From Ochotona curzoniae (taxonomy: Eukaryota; Chordata; Mammalia; Lagomorpha; Ochotonidae), in the NCBI RefSeq assembly GCF_017591425.1, contig NW_024467120.1, positions 9,982,001 through 10,046,000 on the forward strand: 64,000 nucleotides of DNA, in the 5' to 3' direction. Each line of letters starts with the position of its first letter. Within the stretch, counting starts at the first letter, position 1. The notes beneath the pieces were generated by a model that saw only the letters and a list, made by a program, of their open reading frames with translations, did not search any database and was not told where the DNA came from. Positions 12,328 to 23,007 of this stretch are shown here, piece by piece. The translations under genes and the position numbers were made by a program.

Positions 12328-14030
12328 TTTCTTTAAGTGACTCTTCTCAAGCGAAGATTCTTAATTTGATGTAATCATATTCATCCATTTTTGTTTATCT
12401 TTCCTGTGCTTCCAGGGTCTTTCTCAGGAAATGTATGCCTATGGCGGTGTCTTACAGAGTCTCCCCAGGGGTTTTCCTCAATTAAATATCAAGTCATATA
12501 TTTAGGTCCTATATCGATTACAAGTTGATTTTTACACAACATGTAAGGTAACACTATCTCATATTCCTGTACACACAGATCAAATTTTCCCAGCACAATT
12601 TTGTTGAAGAGACTGTTTTTTTCTCCAGGCATTGATTCACTTGTCAAAGATCAGTCAGAAGTAGATTTATAGGCTAGCTCCTGGGGTTTGTGTTCTGTTC
12701 CAATCATCTATGTGTCTACGTTTGTGCCAGTAGCAGTCTGTTTATAATAGCCTTGTAGTATGGCTTGAAATGTGATATTGTGATGCTTCTTGCTTGTTTC
12801 TGTTGCATAAGACTGTTTTGACTGTTTGGGGTCTCTTGTATTTCCATATGAATTTAAGCACATTTTTTTCCAGATGGGAGATGAATATCCTTAAATTTTC
12901 ATTGACATCACATTAAATCTATAAAATCATTTTTGGTACTATGGACATCTTGATATTTACTATCCTAATCTATGAACTAAGAATAATTTTCCATTTATGT
13001 GTCTTCTATTTCTATAGCATCTTTTAATTTTCATTATAGGGATTTTTCACTTTTTGTCATTGTACACGGTAGTAATAATAAATTCTTAGGCATAGCATTG
13101 TATGTGTATACAAAAGCTATTGATTTTTATGCATTGCTATCAAATTTTGTAGCTTTACCAAGCACTCTTAGGAATTCCAATAATGTCTTAGTGGAGAGTT
13201 TTGATTTCCTATGTAGAGAATTATGTAATCACCAAAAAGGGATAATTTTACTTTCTCCTTCCAATGTGTATCTCTTTGATTCTCTTTTCTCACTTAATGG
13301 CTCTAAAATTTCCAGAACTCTACTGAATGTGGGCATCCTTGTCTGGATCCAGATCTTAGCAAAAATATTTTTAACTTTTTCCCATTCGATATGAGGCTGG
13401 CTCTGTCCAATGTTGCCTTGAGCATGTTAAGGAATATTCATTCTATATTTAATTTCCATAAGGTTTGTATTATGAAGGTATGTTGCATTTAATCAAATGA
13501 ATTCTCCGAATCTTTGAAATAATCATGTGATTGTTATTCTTCTTTTTGTTACTCTGTTGTGATATATGTATTGATTTACATATGTACAATCAACCCTCCA
13601 TAGCAGAATAAATTCCTTCTGATCCAGGTGAATGGTTTTCTGGTGTGCCATGGGACTTATTAGCGAGTTTTTTGTTTGAGGACTTTAAAGCTATATTCAT
13701 TAAAGATATTGGTCTACAATTCTTATTGTTTTCTTTCTCTGGCTTGAGCATTAAGGTGATCCTGGCTTCCTAGAAGTTTGAGAGGATTTCTTCCTTTCAA
13801 TTGTTTGTTTTGAGGCTCTTTATTTCTGATTTAATCTCCCTCTAATCTAATCTATTTAAGTTTTCTCTTTCTCCACGATTCAGATTTGGTAGATCATGTC
13901 CAGAAATCTATCCACTTCTAGATTTTCCAACTTTATGGCATACAGCTGCTTTTACTAATTCTTAATGATAGATTTTGTTTCTGTGTTATCTGGAAGATCT
14001 GATTGTATTAATTTGGCTCTTCTTTTTATC

Positions 14031-14044
14031 GATACATATCTTTT
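14031..14044. repeat. Target-site duplication, left copy
   Basis: GATACATATCTTTT, repeated exactly at 14360-14373 around the SINE. Confidence 0.93.
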
Positions 14045-14359
14045 TTTAAAAAAGATTTATTTTTATTATTATTTTTTTATTGGAAAGGCGGATATACAGA
14101 GAGGAGAGACAGAGAGGAAGATCTTCCATTAGATGATTCACTCCCCAAGTGAGCGCAACTGCCGATACTATGCCGATCCGAAGCCAGGAGCCTCTTCCTG
14201 GTCTCCCACACGAGTGCGGGGTCCCAAAGCTTTGGACTGTCCTCAACTGCTTTCCCAGGGCCACAGGCAGGAAGCTGGAAGGGAAGAACCGGCACCCATA
14301 TAGGATCCCGGGTGTGCAAGGTGAGGACCTTAACCACTGCGCCACCGCGCCGGGCCCCT
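14045..14359 (-). mobile_element. Young C-type SINE with perfect 14-bp target-site duplication
   Basis: Reverse-complement reading from the A-rich tail (14045-14080) through 'ggcggatatacagagaggagag', 'gatgattcactccccaagtgagcgcaac', 'gaagccaggagcc', 'ggcacccatataggatcccgg' to the head 'ccaccgcgccgggccc'. It is close to the most GC-rich, least decayed copy (43430), so recent. The flanks GATACATATCTTTT at 14031-14044 and 14360-14373 are identical. It inserted at the edge of the older L1. Confidence 0.96.
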
Positions 14360-14373
14360 GATACATATCTTTT
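14360..14373. repeat. Target-site duplication, right copy
   Basis: GATACATATCTTTT, identical to 14031-14044. Confidence 0.93.
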
Positions 14374-14498
14374 AAATGATTTTGCATTCTCACTTAATAT
14401 TTTCCTTTTGAAATAACATATTTCTAAAATTATACTCTCATAATTCTGGACTGAAGTGCATACATACTGCTTGATATGATAAAGATATGATATTTTGG

Positions 14499-14822
14499 GA
14501 GCCCAGCACAGTAGCATAGTGATGAATGTCCTTGCCTTGCATGTGCTAGTATCCCATATGGGTGCATTCTAATTCCAGCAGCCTGCTTCCCAGGCAGCTT
14601 CCTACTTGTGGCCTAGGAAAGCTCTAAAGGATGGCCCAAAGCCTTGGGATGCTGCACCCACGTGGGAAACCTGGAGGAGGCTCTAGGCTTCTGGATTCAG
14701 ATCAGAGCAGCTCTGGCTGTTGGGACTACTTGGGGAGATCTTCCATCATCAGATAGAAGATCTTTCTCTCTGGCTCTCCTCTCTGTATATCTGACTTTCC
14801 AATAAAAATATTTAAAAAGAAA
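14499..14822 (+). mobile_element. C-type SINE with 17-bp target-site duplication
   Basis: Head 'gcccagcacagtagcatagtg', 'gtatcccatatgggtgc', 'gtggcctaggaaagc', 'gggaaacctggaggaggct', tail 'ccaataaaaatatttaaaaag'. The flanking duplications AAAGATATGATATTT(T)GG lie at 14481-14498 and 14823-14839. It lies head to head with the SINE at 14045-14359, about 140 bp apart. Confidence 0.94.
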
Positions 14823-14839
14823 AAAGATATGATATTTGG

Positions 14840-15284
14840 AAGGTAAGTATGTTGGGAACCAGTAGAGAAGCAATGGCCATAAAATCTATTCATTGTTTGT
14901 ACCTTATGGTAACTATAATAGACATTCCTATCACGCTCTGTAAAGCATTTGTCCCAATTAATTATACCTTTTATGACAATGTATGTCAGTCGCTGTTTTC
15001 CCACACTTTCTGTGATACTTGATGTTCCATACTTTTATCATTTGTCATTGTGACTAGTTTTAAAATAAAATCTTATGGAATTAACTTTGGTTCCACTTAT
15101 TAACCATCATTTTACATGTTTCAATTTCTTTACATTTCTTATGTGCTGGCATTTTTCCATACATTTTTTTTTCCATTGCTTCCCTTTTTTTTCAGATTTG
15201 TGAAATAAAGTTGCATTTATATCACTAGGAACAGCTAAAATTTTGTGTATACTGCAAATTTTTTCTATTGTACATCTTATGATG
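14840..15284. other. Unique AT-rich DNA
   Basis: No recognised element. T-rich runs near 15165-15192. Confidence 0.4.
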
Positions 15285-15690
15285 TTGACTTTCATTTGCT
15301 TTTTAATGTATTTATTTATACAAAGTGCACAAATTTCATGTATTTCACATTACAGTTTGAGCAGCCTCATGATACCACCAAGCCAACCCTCTCTCCTACA
15401 TCATCCTCCCACTACCTTGCTTCCCTAACTTTTTTTTCTAATTTTTGCAGTAGCATACTTCCATTTCACTTTGCAATCGCAGGTTTAACACACTATTAGG
15501 TAAAGATAGCAGCATACAGCAAGTAGAACGTAACTTTCAAAAAACTTGCTTCTCCTCAGCAACAGAACAAATGCTGTAAGCTATAATCAATCCCAGAATG
15601 TGAATCTTACTCATATAGATTATATTTTATTGTACTCTCTGTATTGCTTATCACAGATAGGGAAAATAGGATGCTTGGTTTTTTTTTTTT
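15285..15690 (-). mobile_element. Old LINE-1 3'-UTR fragment
   Basis: Antisense 3'-UTR wording ('tttgcagtagcatacttccatttcactttgcaatcgcaggtttaacac', split by drift) parallels 36110-36170 and 45980-46020. Only the 3' end is present, so the element was 5'-truncated. A T11 run follows at about 15680. Confidence 0.7.
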
Positions 15691-16139
15691 TGGAAAAAAC
15701 GTTTATTTTACTGCACAAAATGGTTTGACCCATTTAGTTGTTGCACATCATCACTTCAACATGTGTATTTTGAATAAAAGTCATAAGAGTTTGTAAACCA
15801 TGTCAAATTTTGACTTGAAAACATCATGCTACATATAATTTAAGCAAAGAAGGAGGGCGTTTGGGAGTGCCTGAAGGATGATACGATGGGAAGTATCATT
15901 ATGCTCTTAAAATTGTATTGATAACACACATGAAATCTGTTTGCTTTTACATAAAGTGACAAATAAATAATTTCTATCATGCATTCATAAATATACTTTA
16001 AATATTGTAGCCTAAGATTTGAATGTTTAGCATGCAAATGTATAGCAAATAATTGAATGTATATTTGAGACTTTTGCAAAATTATAAAAAACCAAATTTT
16101 TTTCTTCACACTTTTAACATACAGCTGTTTATTTATATG
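15691..16139. other. Unique AT-rich DNA
   Basis: Nothing recognised beyond T-rich runs. Confidence 0.4.
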
Positions 16140-16425
16140 AAAATCAGAGCAACCAGAGAGAGAAGACAGACACACAAGAGAGATCGTCCATTTGCTGGTT
16201 CATTCCCAAATTCCAGCAACAGCTAGTGTTGGCCCACGCTGCACCCAGAAGCCTAGAATTCCATCGGGGATTCCCACACAGATGGTAGGATTCCAAACCC
16301 TTGGACATTGCTTTCATGCAGATGCACCAACAGGAAATTGGAGAGGAAGTAGGATTAGAACTTGATCTCAGGCATTCTGTTTTTTTGGACATCAAAAGTG
16401 GCAACTTAATATACTCTGCCATAAT
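16140..16425 (-). mobile_element. Old C-type SINE
   Basis: Reverse-complement reading: 'gagatcgtccatttgctggttcattccc', 'agaagcctagaattccatc', 'gatgcaccaacaggaaattggagaggaagtaggattagaactt'. The sequence matches the older, rabbit-like SINE branch rather than the young copies. A 39-bp stretch of it (16171-16209) recurs exactly at 17150-17188. Confidence 0.75.
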
Positions 16426-17136
16426 ACCCTCCTCCCTTTAGGGTATCTAATGTAATGTGGCCATAAATACATTTACTATAATTATTCTGTTTTGAGTGTT
16501 TATTATGTGAATGTATATTAAAATGTTAAATGTATATTTAGTATGGTTACAAATATAAAATGTATCTGTTTACATAATTATATTTAAATGCATAATTAAT
16601 TTTTCATTCAGGTATAACATTAAATATGTACTCAACATATTTTACATATTAATGTTTCTGTTTTTTTTATTTTAATGTATGTTAAAATATTTGATGCATT
16701 CATCATTTCAGAAAGCATATCTTTTATAAGACTAAGTCCTTCTTCCTAAATTCTGAGGTATTTAAGCAACCATTTCCTATCCCATAGTCATCATGTTTCA
16801 CTATATTGTATTCTAGCATTTTTAACGTTATTATTTGGTTTTTCACTATGGAAAGTCAAGTAGCCCTAAACAATTTGTTAGAATGACTACCGTCCCACAC
16901 AGCTTGGGATGAGGCTGCAGGCACTTTATTCTATTCATTTTGAGGATGAAATATTAAAGCAAACTTAGAAACAGTCTTGCTCTAGCAAGATATAATGGCA
17001 GAAACATTTCTCATGCTCCTGGATTTAATATAAACTCTTCTAATATTTTTCATTAAGCATTAGTTTATTATTTTCTAATACTTCCTTCTACTCTGAATTT
17101 GCAAGATTTTACCAGATACATTTCCTACTACAACTG
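16426..17136. other. Unique AT-rich DNA
   Basis: Very AT-rich, with 'atgtatattaaaatgttaaatgtatattta' style low complexity at 16500-16690. No element or exon recognised. Confidence 0.4.
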
Positions 17137-17200
17137 AATGAAACTGCTGCACACAAGAGAGATCGTCCATTTGCTGGTTCATTCCCAATGAAACTACTGC
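17137..17200. repeat. 36-bp templated insertion flanked by 14-bp duplication
   Basis: AATGAAACTGCTGC (17137-17150) and AATGAAACTACTGC (17187-17200) match at 13 of 14 positions. Between them lie 36 bases identical to a segment of the SINE at 16172-16207; the exact match extends to 39 bases (17150-17188 against 16171-16209). There is no A-tail. This resembles insertion of a short copied patch at a staggered break, with duplication of the target. Confidence 0.9.
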
Positions 17201-18051
17201 ATTATTTTATCCCTAACTCTATAAATATATTATATTGTGAATTTCTGTGTGTTTATCAGGCTTCCATTATTAGAATAAACTTCTTTACACTTCTTGTTCA
17301 TACATTTCAGTTACACTTCTGTATATTTTTGCTAACATTTAGGATTTTCACATCCATATTCATAAATAATATTAAGGTATAATTTTATTTTCCTGTATTT
17401 TTCTTAATCACTGACATCATCAAATCATTGCTAACTCAATTAACTAAGTTAGGTGTCTCTTCAGCTTTTCCTCCTTTCCAAAAAAAGGAAATTCTTATTC
17501 TTATTTCTTAAAATTCATCCCTGTAACTAGAACCAGAACTTTCTCTGATACCAATTTTAATGAGAAATTACTTTCTTTACTTGTGATTTCATTCAATTTT
17601 TTGCTGTTTCTTCTTGATTTAGTTTGGGTAGTTAACACTTTTCTTTTTAAAATGTTTATTTTTCCAAGTTATGCATCACTCCCATCTGGAGAAACTGTGT
17701 CACAATGTGAAAGCACAGGCTATAATCGCCTTTGCAACAGCACTAAATGCGAGACAAAAGGAAGTCACTTTTCAAATGCTCAAAATTCAAGCTGCATTTT
17801 CCACAAAATTAAACACAGTACCCAATGCTGAACTACAGCATTGCTAAAAAAAAAGTGCTTCTCAGATTATGGCTGGAAATTCTCTGAGAAGCAGAAGAAA
17901 GATTTTTGGGGGAAGGTGGCGGGGTGGCCAGGATGCATAGAAAAGACTCAAAGCTCAGGGTCTAAGAATTGTTAACCATCTGAAATTCCAAGGGCATAGT
18001 GTAGCTAGTTTCACGTCTTTGAAAGAGAAGATTCATGTTTTCTCCTTCCCG

Positions 18052-18053
<2 letters not shown>
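17201..18053. other. Unique non-coding DNA
   Basis: The frame 17583-17831 has no recognised domain. The stretch 17680-17880 is less AT-biased than its surroundings and could be a conserved non-coding block, but I see no specific motif. Confidence 0.4.

Positions 18054-18054
<1 letters not shown>

Positions 18055-18096
<42 letters not shown>
18055..18096. repeat. (CA)21 microsatellite
   Basis: Uninterrupted AC dinucleotides for 42 bases; likely length-polymorphic. Confidence 0.98.
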
Positions 18097-18099
<3 letters not shown>

Positions 18100-19364
18100 C
18101 CTACCTTAACTTAAAAAAAGGTACAAGAGGTGCAACAGAAAGGCAATGTACTGCATACTTTTTAGAAACCTAGAAAAAAAGAGTTTTGAAAGTTTTTGCC
18201 AGAGATAATAAATGTTTGAGACATATAATTACTCTAATTTGAATATTACATTGTACATACAGAACACATGTACATATGCATACACATATTATATATATAC
18301 ATTGAATCATTCCTTTGGTGCCACATAACATGTACAATGTTTATGTATATATTAGTTGAAAACAATAAGCTTCTTTTCAGAATGCACAAAGAAGAGCCCC
18401 TAAATAACCACATGTAGACACCAAATTCCTGCAGTGAGCCCTACCAAAGTGACTCTCCTTTTTTATTGCACCAGATAGTGAACTAGAACAGTCTAACTAA
18501 ATAGATCTGTATTTACTTAGGTACCAATGGAGATAGGGGAAAACCTAAAGAACAGCCCCCAAATGCCAGGATACAGGGAGTGCTGATCTGTCCGAATGTC
18601 ACTTTCCCTTCTCAAGATCATCCATCTTTATACTCGGGAGGGTCAGGAGTAACTGAATAAACATGATCTTGTCCTTGGCCTTCATGAAGCAAAATTGTTT
18701 ATATCTAAGACCATTTCCCTTTAGAGTCTGTGGCCATTATTTTAAAGTAAATTGTCAAATGCGTCACAGTTGTTCTCAGCTCACTTCTGCCATTTGCTGC
18801 TTTATGAAGTAAGGCCAGACATTAAGCTTATGACTACATAACATAAGAAAAGTGCTTTAAGATAGAGTTAAACATCATGTACACGTTTTGGTAGTGAATA
18901 TAAACAACAGAAATATCCCTGTCCAAAAACAACAACAACAAAAAAAAACCACAAAGCTTTATGATGCTATTTCAGGAAAATGACGATCATACCTATTTCC
19001 GTGGTTTGTTTATTAACTTAATGACATGATGGGTGGGATAGAGCGCAGCATTGAAACAGACACAGTAAATGTTCAACAAACTATTTGATTCACATTTAGT
19101 TGAGACGTATTGAACCAAATTCAAAAGTATCAATTTCAAGAAAGACGGGGCATACTCGCCCGCATCTCCTCTCAATCATGTACCGCTTCCATTTTCATCT
19201 TGTCCCGTTGTATCCTGCATTATATTTTGTCTGACTAGGATCATGACGCTGTCTGATACTTACAAAGCAATGCTCCTACTTCTTGAACTTGTTGTTTCCC
19301 ACAGTGAGGAAGTTAAAATGCCAGAGTCTACATCTTAAGCTAAGAGAACATAACAACACAGAAA
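18097..19364. other. Unique non-coding DNA
   Basis: It contains TA/CA-rich low complexity at 18253-18300 and an A-rich run near 18926-18950. No gene recognised. Confidence 0.4.
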
Positions 19365-19440
19365 GCACGTGACACGTATTATCATATTTGATCCTTTCAA
19401 CCAATGCTAGCTTGGCAGGTCAAGTTCTCTTATGTCGACT
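19365..19440 (+). mobile_element. MIR fragment
   Basis: 'acgtattatcatatttgatcctttcaacca' parallels the MIR core 'cattatctcatttaatcctcacaaca'. It is short and old, from the pre-eutherian SINE family. Confidence 0.5.
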
Positions 19441-19734
19441 GCTCAGATTAACTAGGTGAGACTAGATAAGAGATTGCTCCACTCTGAGAGGCTCCTTCAA
19501 CCACCACATTACCTGAAGGTTATATATAGTTCTGGTGTGCTTTGCCATGGCTAACAAACACAATGTGTCCCAGAAGTTTTGGGTTATTTTCTCTACTAAT
19601 CTGGTTGCTTATCTTATGGACATTGAAATTCAAGTATAAAAGCCTCCATTTAAATTAGGAAGCTTTGCAGTTGCCACCAAATATTATTCCATTCTATTCT
19701 TTCTAATATTTCTTTCTTTGAAATTCTAGAGTGA

Positions 19735-20032
19735 CAAAAAGACAAGGAAAGCCAGAGAAAGAGATAACTAGAGTCCTTCCAACTGGTGGAAGGACTCTAG
19801 TTCCCACATGGGCATCACAACAGGGCTAGGTCTAGACCAGACTGAAACCAGGATCCAAAAACTTTATACGAGACTCCTACATGGGTGACAGGGACTCGGG
19901 TTCTTGGATCATCAACTGCTGCTGTTCTCAGGCTCATCAGCAGACATTTATGTCATATTTGCAGCATCAGCCATCTGATATGGAATGCCAGGACTGCGAG
20001 CAAAGGCTTAGCTTGATGAATCATAACACTGG
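19735..20032 (-). mobile_element. Old rabbit-type C SINE with internal hairpin
   Basis: Reverse-complement phrases 'cctacatgggtgacagggactcggg', 'gatcatcaactgctgctgttctcaggctcatcagcag', 'gatatggaatgccaggac' and 'gcgagcaaaggcttagc' match the older lagomorph C SINE. At 19768-19800 a perfect 14-bp inverted repeat with a 5-base loop replaces the usual sequence. Confidence 0.75.
19768..19800. repeat. Perfect hairpin, 14-bp arms, 5-nt loop
   Basis: The left arm CTAGAGTCCTTCCA (19768-19781) is the exact reverse complement of the right arm TGGAAGGACTCTAG (19787-19800); the loop is ACTGG. Confidence 0.97.
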
Positions 20033-20040
20033 CCTATATT

Positions 20041-20370
20041 TTTTAAGATTTATTTTTATATTTATTGGAAAGTTAGGCATACAGAGAGGAGGAGAGACAG
20101 AGAGGAAGAGCTTTCGTCCAATGATTCACTCCCCATGTGGCCACAATGGCCGGTGCTGAGCTGATCCAAAGCCAGGAGACCAGACCCTCTTTTGAGTTTC
20201 CCACGCAGGTGCAGGGTCCCAAGGCTTTGGGCCATCCTTGACTGCTTTCCCAAGTCACAGGCAGAGAGCTGGATGGGAAGCAGGGCCGCCAGCATTAGTA
20301 CCGGCACCCAAATGGGATCCAGGCACATGCAGGGAGAGGACTTCAGTCACTAGCCTATCCCACCAGGCCC
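20041..20370 (-). mobile_element. C-type SINE, full length
   Basis: Tail 'ttttaagatttatttttatatttattgg', then 'catacagagaggaggagagacag', 'gatccaaagccaggag', 'cacccaaatgggatcc' and head 'gcctatcccaccaggccc'. It sits immediately after the old SINE at 19735. Flanking duplication is weak ('aacactgg' against 'aacattgg'). Confidence 0.93.
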
Positions 20371-20379
20371 AACATTGGT

Positions 20380-20610
20380 CTTTTTTCTTTTTAATTTAAT
20401 TAATTACATATTGCATTATGTGACACAGTTTTATAGGCACTGGGATTCCCTCCACTCCTCCCTAACCCCCCCCTCATGGTGAATTCCTCCACCTTGTTGC
20501 ATAACCACAGTGCAAGTTCAGTTGAGATTCCTTCATTGCAAGGGTATACCAGTATAGAGTCCAGCATCTTATTACTGCGTGTTACAGAATAGAACATATT
20601 GGTAACAACA
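20380..20610 (-). mobile_element. LINE-1 3'-UTR, 5'-truncated
   Basis: Antisense 'attgcattatgtgacacagttttataggcactgggattccc' and 'ttgcataaccacagtgcaagttcagttgagattccttcattgcaaggg' are the mirror of the plus copy at 56600-56740. It represents only the last 230 bases of an L1. Confidence 0.85.
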
Positions 20611-21269
20611 CTGTATCTTCAAACTTCATGGCATAATTATTTCATTTATTTCTAATATATCATCAAAGCATTCTCCACATTCCATACAAGAAAATTAAGA
20701 ATCAAATTGATTAAGAAATCAACTAAATCCATATGGTTAATAAGACTCAAATATGGGATTCTTAAACACAATGTTTTGGTTAAAATTTGGAAGAGCTGTC
20801 ATGTCAAAAACTCCACCTATCTACTAAGGAAAAATATCCTAAATGGTGAAAATGTCAGGAAAGGCATGGAGCTCCTGGTCAAAAGACAGTTCAAACTTGC
20901 TGAGTAATGGTCAAGGGTTAGCTGATAGGCAGGGAAGGACAAGGAAAGGTTGCTGGCAACCAGCAAGTTTAAAAAAAATGCCAACGATGTGGAGAAAAGA
21001 CACATTCACACTTTTTTATGTGGCATTATAAGCTGGGACAATCTCTATGGAGAATGCATGGGTTCAAAATTATACACAAAAGTACAAAAGCTTACTGTAC
21101 TTGCATAAAACAAGTTTTCAAAAATTCATGGGAACTGAACAAGTAATTGTCTCAGGAAAGGGTATACAAGTGTGGAAATAGATGCTAAGGTAAACACTTT
21201 GTGCAAAATGAACGTTAATCCCTGTGAATGTTTTCCTTATTCAGAATATAAACAAAACGTTAAATAAAT
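20611..21269. other. Mostly unique DNA, possible old L1 trace
   Basis: 'aaatgccaacgatgtggagaaaagacacattcacac' (about 20980-21010) resembles the L1 ORF2 C-terminal coding region on the plus strand, but the similarity is too short to call firmly. Confidence 0.35.
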
Positions 21270-21440
21270 AAAAGCAGTCTCTCACACCCTATGTCAGAGA
21301 GCCTGTGCTTGATACCCTGCTCTGTCCCTAACTCCAGCTTCCTACTAAAGCACGTCCCAAAAGGCAGAAGGTGATGACTCAACTGGTTCAATCCCTGAGA
21401 TCCATATGGGCGACATATATGGACAATGTTTTGAAACACA
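21270..21440 (+). mobile_element. Old C-type SINE fragment
   Basis: 'tccagcttcctactaaagcacgtcccaaaaggcagaaggtgatgactcaactggttcaatccctgagatcc' parallels the older rabbit-like SINE body ('gcaggtgatggctcaagtacttgggtccctg'). Confidence 0.6.
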
Positions 21441-21699
21441 TCAGGAAGACTGAAGGAGCCAAACACAGAGAACGTAGGAAGTCTCTAGTACCTTTAGGAT
21501 ACCGTTAAGTGATCAGTTAACGTTTCAGGAGCAGGGACTTAGAAGACAAATTCCCTAAAATAAAAACTGAAAATATCTCCACTCTGAAGAAGGATTTCGA
21601 GATCTTGGTACAGGAGCCCCACAGGATCCAAAATAGACATGATCACAAAAGATTCTCACTGAGATACTCTTGGGGGTTTCCTTCTGGCAGGTCTTGAGA

Positions 21700-22070
21700 C
21701 CACTTACAATTCTCTGACTAATTGTTGGGAGCTTCGTCAGCAGCATCTGGAACACTGGTGGTGGAAGAGTTCGCTGCAACACTTGCATTAAGTGCTGTGG
21801 CTGCCCACATATAGCAGTTGCATTTGTCAGATGGTACACACCCTTCTCATATTCACCTTGAGCTAGTAATTCTTCACCAAGCTGTATTTCTTGAAGAAAG
21901 AACTTCTGAACAGCTTCTGCATCTTTGAGGTCAGGTAACTTGGAAAGCCCAGCTCTGTCCTTGGCAAGCTCCTGCTTCTTCGTTCTCGCAGCCTGTTCTT
22001 GAAGTTGGCGGTCACTCCTCTTGTGGTCGAAATAAATGCAGTAGCCAATGAAGAGGGACCCGCAGATCAA
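21700..22070 (-). pseudogene. TOMM20 (pseudogene): TOMM20 processed pseudogene
   Basis: TOMM20 is the outer-mitochondrial-membrane receptor that recognises presequences for the TOM complex. On the minus strand the copy begins inside the N-terminal membrane anchor (GSLFIGYCIYFD) and runs through 'ELAKDRAGLSKLPDLKDAEA', 'FFLQEIQLGEELLAQGEYEKG', split here at 20 residues, 'HLTNATAICGQPQHLMQVLQ' and 'TLPPPVFQMLLTKLPTISQR'. No introns interrupt it, so it is a retrocopy. Against my memory of the gene it lacks one arginine codon, has +1 near 22013 (GACCGCC) and -4 near 21990 (AGAAGCAG), which together restore frame. Similarity stops after RIVS; the acidic C-terminus and start codon are missing and no poly(A) follows. 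It is truncated at both ends and not expected to work as an import receptor. The surrounding open frame (21555-22154) is partly flanking DNA. Confidence 0.93.
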
Positions 22071-22204
22071 AAAAATCCTTTCTGAAGTATCCCAATATGC
22101 AGTATTGATTACGTAGTTATATATGCTATAATATGAAATTTTTCTAGAAAACAAGACCGGCTAAGAATGGAAGAAGAGTAAATAAATCATTGTTGCCCAT
22201 CCTC

Positions 22205-22610
22205 TGCTATCTTCAATCATGTTGAAGTTTAGTGCAGGCAGATGTTTTGAGTTGAGTTGGATTTGAAATGCCCCGGCTCCCTCAACCCCCCCCCCCAAAA
22301 TCATTCAGATGTTTTAATTATGGTATCTTAATAGTTGATTGCTTAACGGTAGAGATTTTATCTGATTTTGGAATCTGAGTGGTGGGTCTGGCTGGAGGTC
22401 TTGGTGGCTCTCTCAAGAAGACTGTCTCCCTCCTGGAGGTCAAGTTTTGTCTGCCTATTGTTGATCTGTCACACATCATGACTACACTCCACCAGACACC
22501 AGACTATGGGATCGTCTGAGTCTGACCTGGAATCTCCAGTATGCAAGCTTTAATAAACCATATATGCCTCTCCAGTATGAGTTACATTAATAAAGAACAG
22601 ATTCAGTTGA
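22205..22610 (+). other. Possible solo LTR-like segment
   Basis: Moderately GC-rich compared with its flanks. It contains 'ctccctcctggaggtcaag', 'cctggaatctccagtatgcaagctttaataaacc' and a second AATAAAG downstream, which is the layout of an LTR polyadenylation region. I found no flanking duplication and no internal retroviral sequence, so this is a weak call. Confidence 0.25.
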
Positions 22611-22677
22611 TTTGAATAAGGCTCAACATATGTCCTATATTGCCTATATACAGATACTGCATTGGAAAGAGAAAAAA

Positions 22678-23007
22678 ATTAAGATACATTTACTTGTATT
22701 GGAAAGGCAAATCAGATTCACAGAGAGAAGGAAACACACAGAGAAAGGTCTTCCATCTGCTGGTTCACTCCCCAAATGCCCACAATGGACATAGCTGAGC
22801 CAATCCAAAGCCAGGAGCCAGGAGTGTCTTCCAGGTCTCCAATATGGGTGCAGCATGCCAAGGTTTGGGCCATCCTTTACTGCTTTCCCAGGTGATAAGC
22901 AGTGAGCTGGATGAGAATTGGAACAACTGGGACATGAACCAGCACCCATATGGGATCCCAGCATTTTCAAGGTGAGGATTTAGCAATTGATACATTGTGC
23001 AGGGCCC
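22678..23007 (-). mobile_element. C-type SINE, full length
   Basis: Tail 'aagatacatttacttgtattggaaaggc', 'tctgctggttcactccccaaatgc', 'aatccaaagccaggagcc', 'cacccatatgggatccc', head near 'cattgtgcagggccc'. Confidence 0.93.

Larger units (their letters stand above)
10070..14044 (-). mobile_element. Older LINE-1, ORF2 and 3' UTR, interrupted by a younger L1
   Basis: The 3' UTR (about 10070-10380) resembles that at 35985-36380 and differs from the L1 at 1296, so this is another, older subfamily. ORF2 C-terminal sequence in antisense runs 10380-11070 and resumes at about 12328-14040 (antisense of the region before the C-terminus, back to RT). The intervening 1.25 kb is a later L1 insertion. Many stops and indels; no usable frame. 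Its upstream end is cut by the SINE at 14045. Confidence 0.85.

Noticed and set aside
12999..13394. 131-codon frame, plus strand
   Set aside because: It is the antisense shadow of L1 ORF2 in the older minus-strand element.
14077..14517. 146-codon frame, minus strand
   Set aside because: Mostly translation of a SINE. The recurring 'SIGSCAHLGSESSNGRSSSLS' type peptides across the window are all SINE frames.
16100..17200. CRISPR-like repeat pair
   Set aside because: Only two copies of one 39-mer, about 1 kb apart, one within a SINE, in mammalian DNA.
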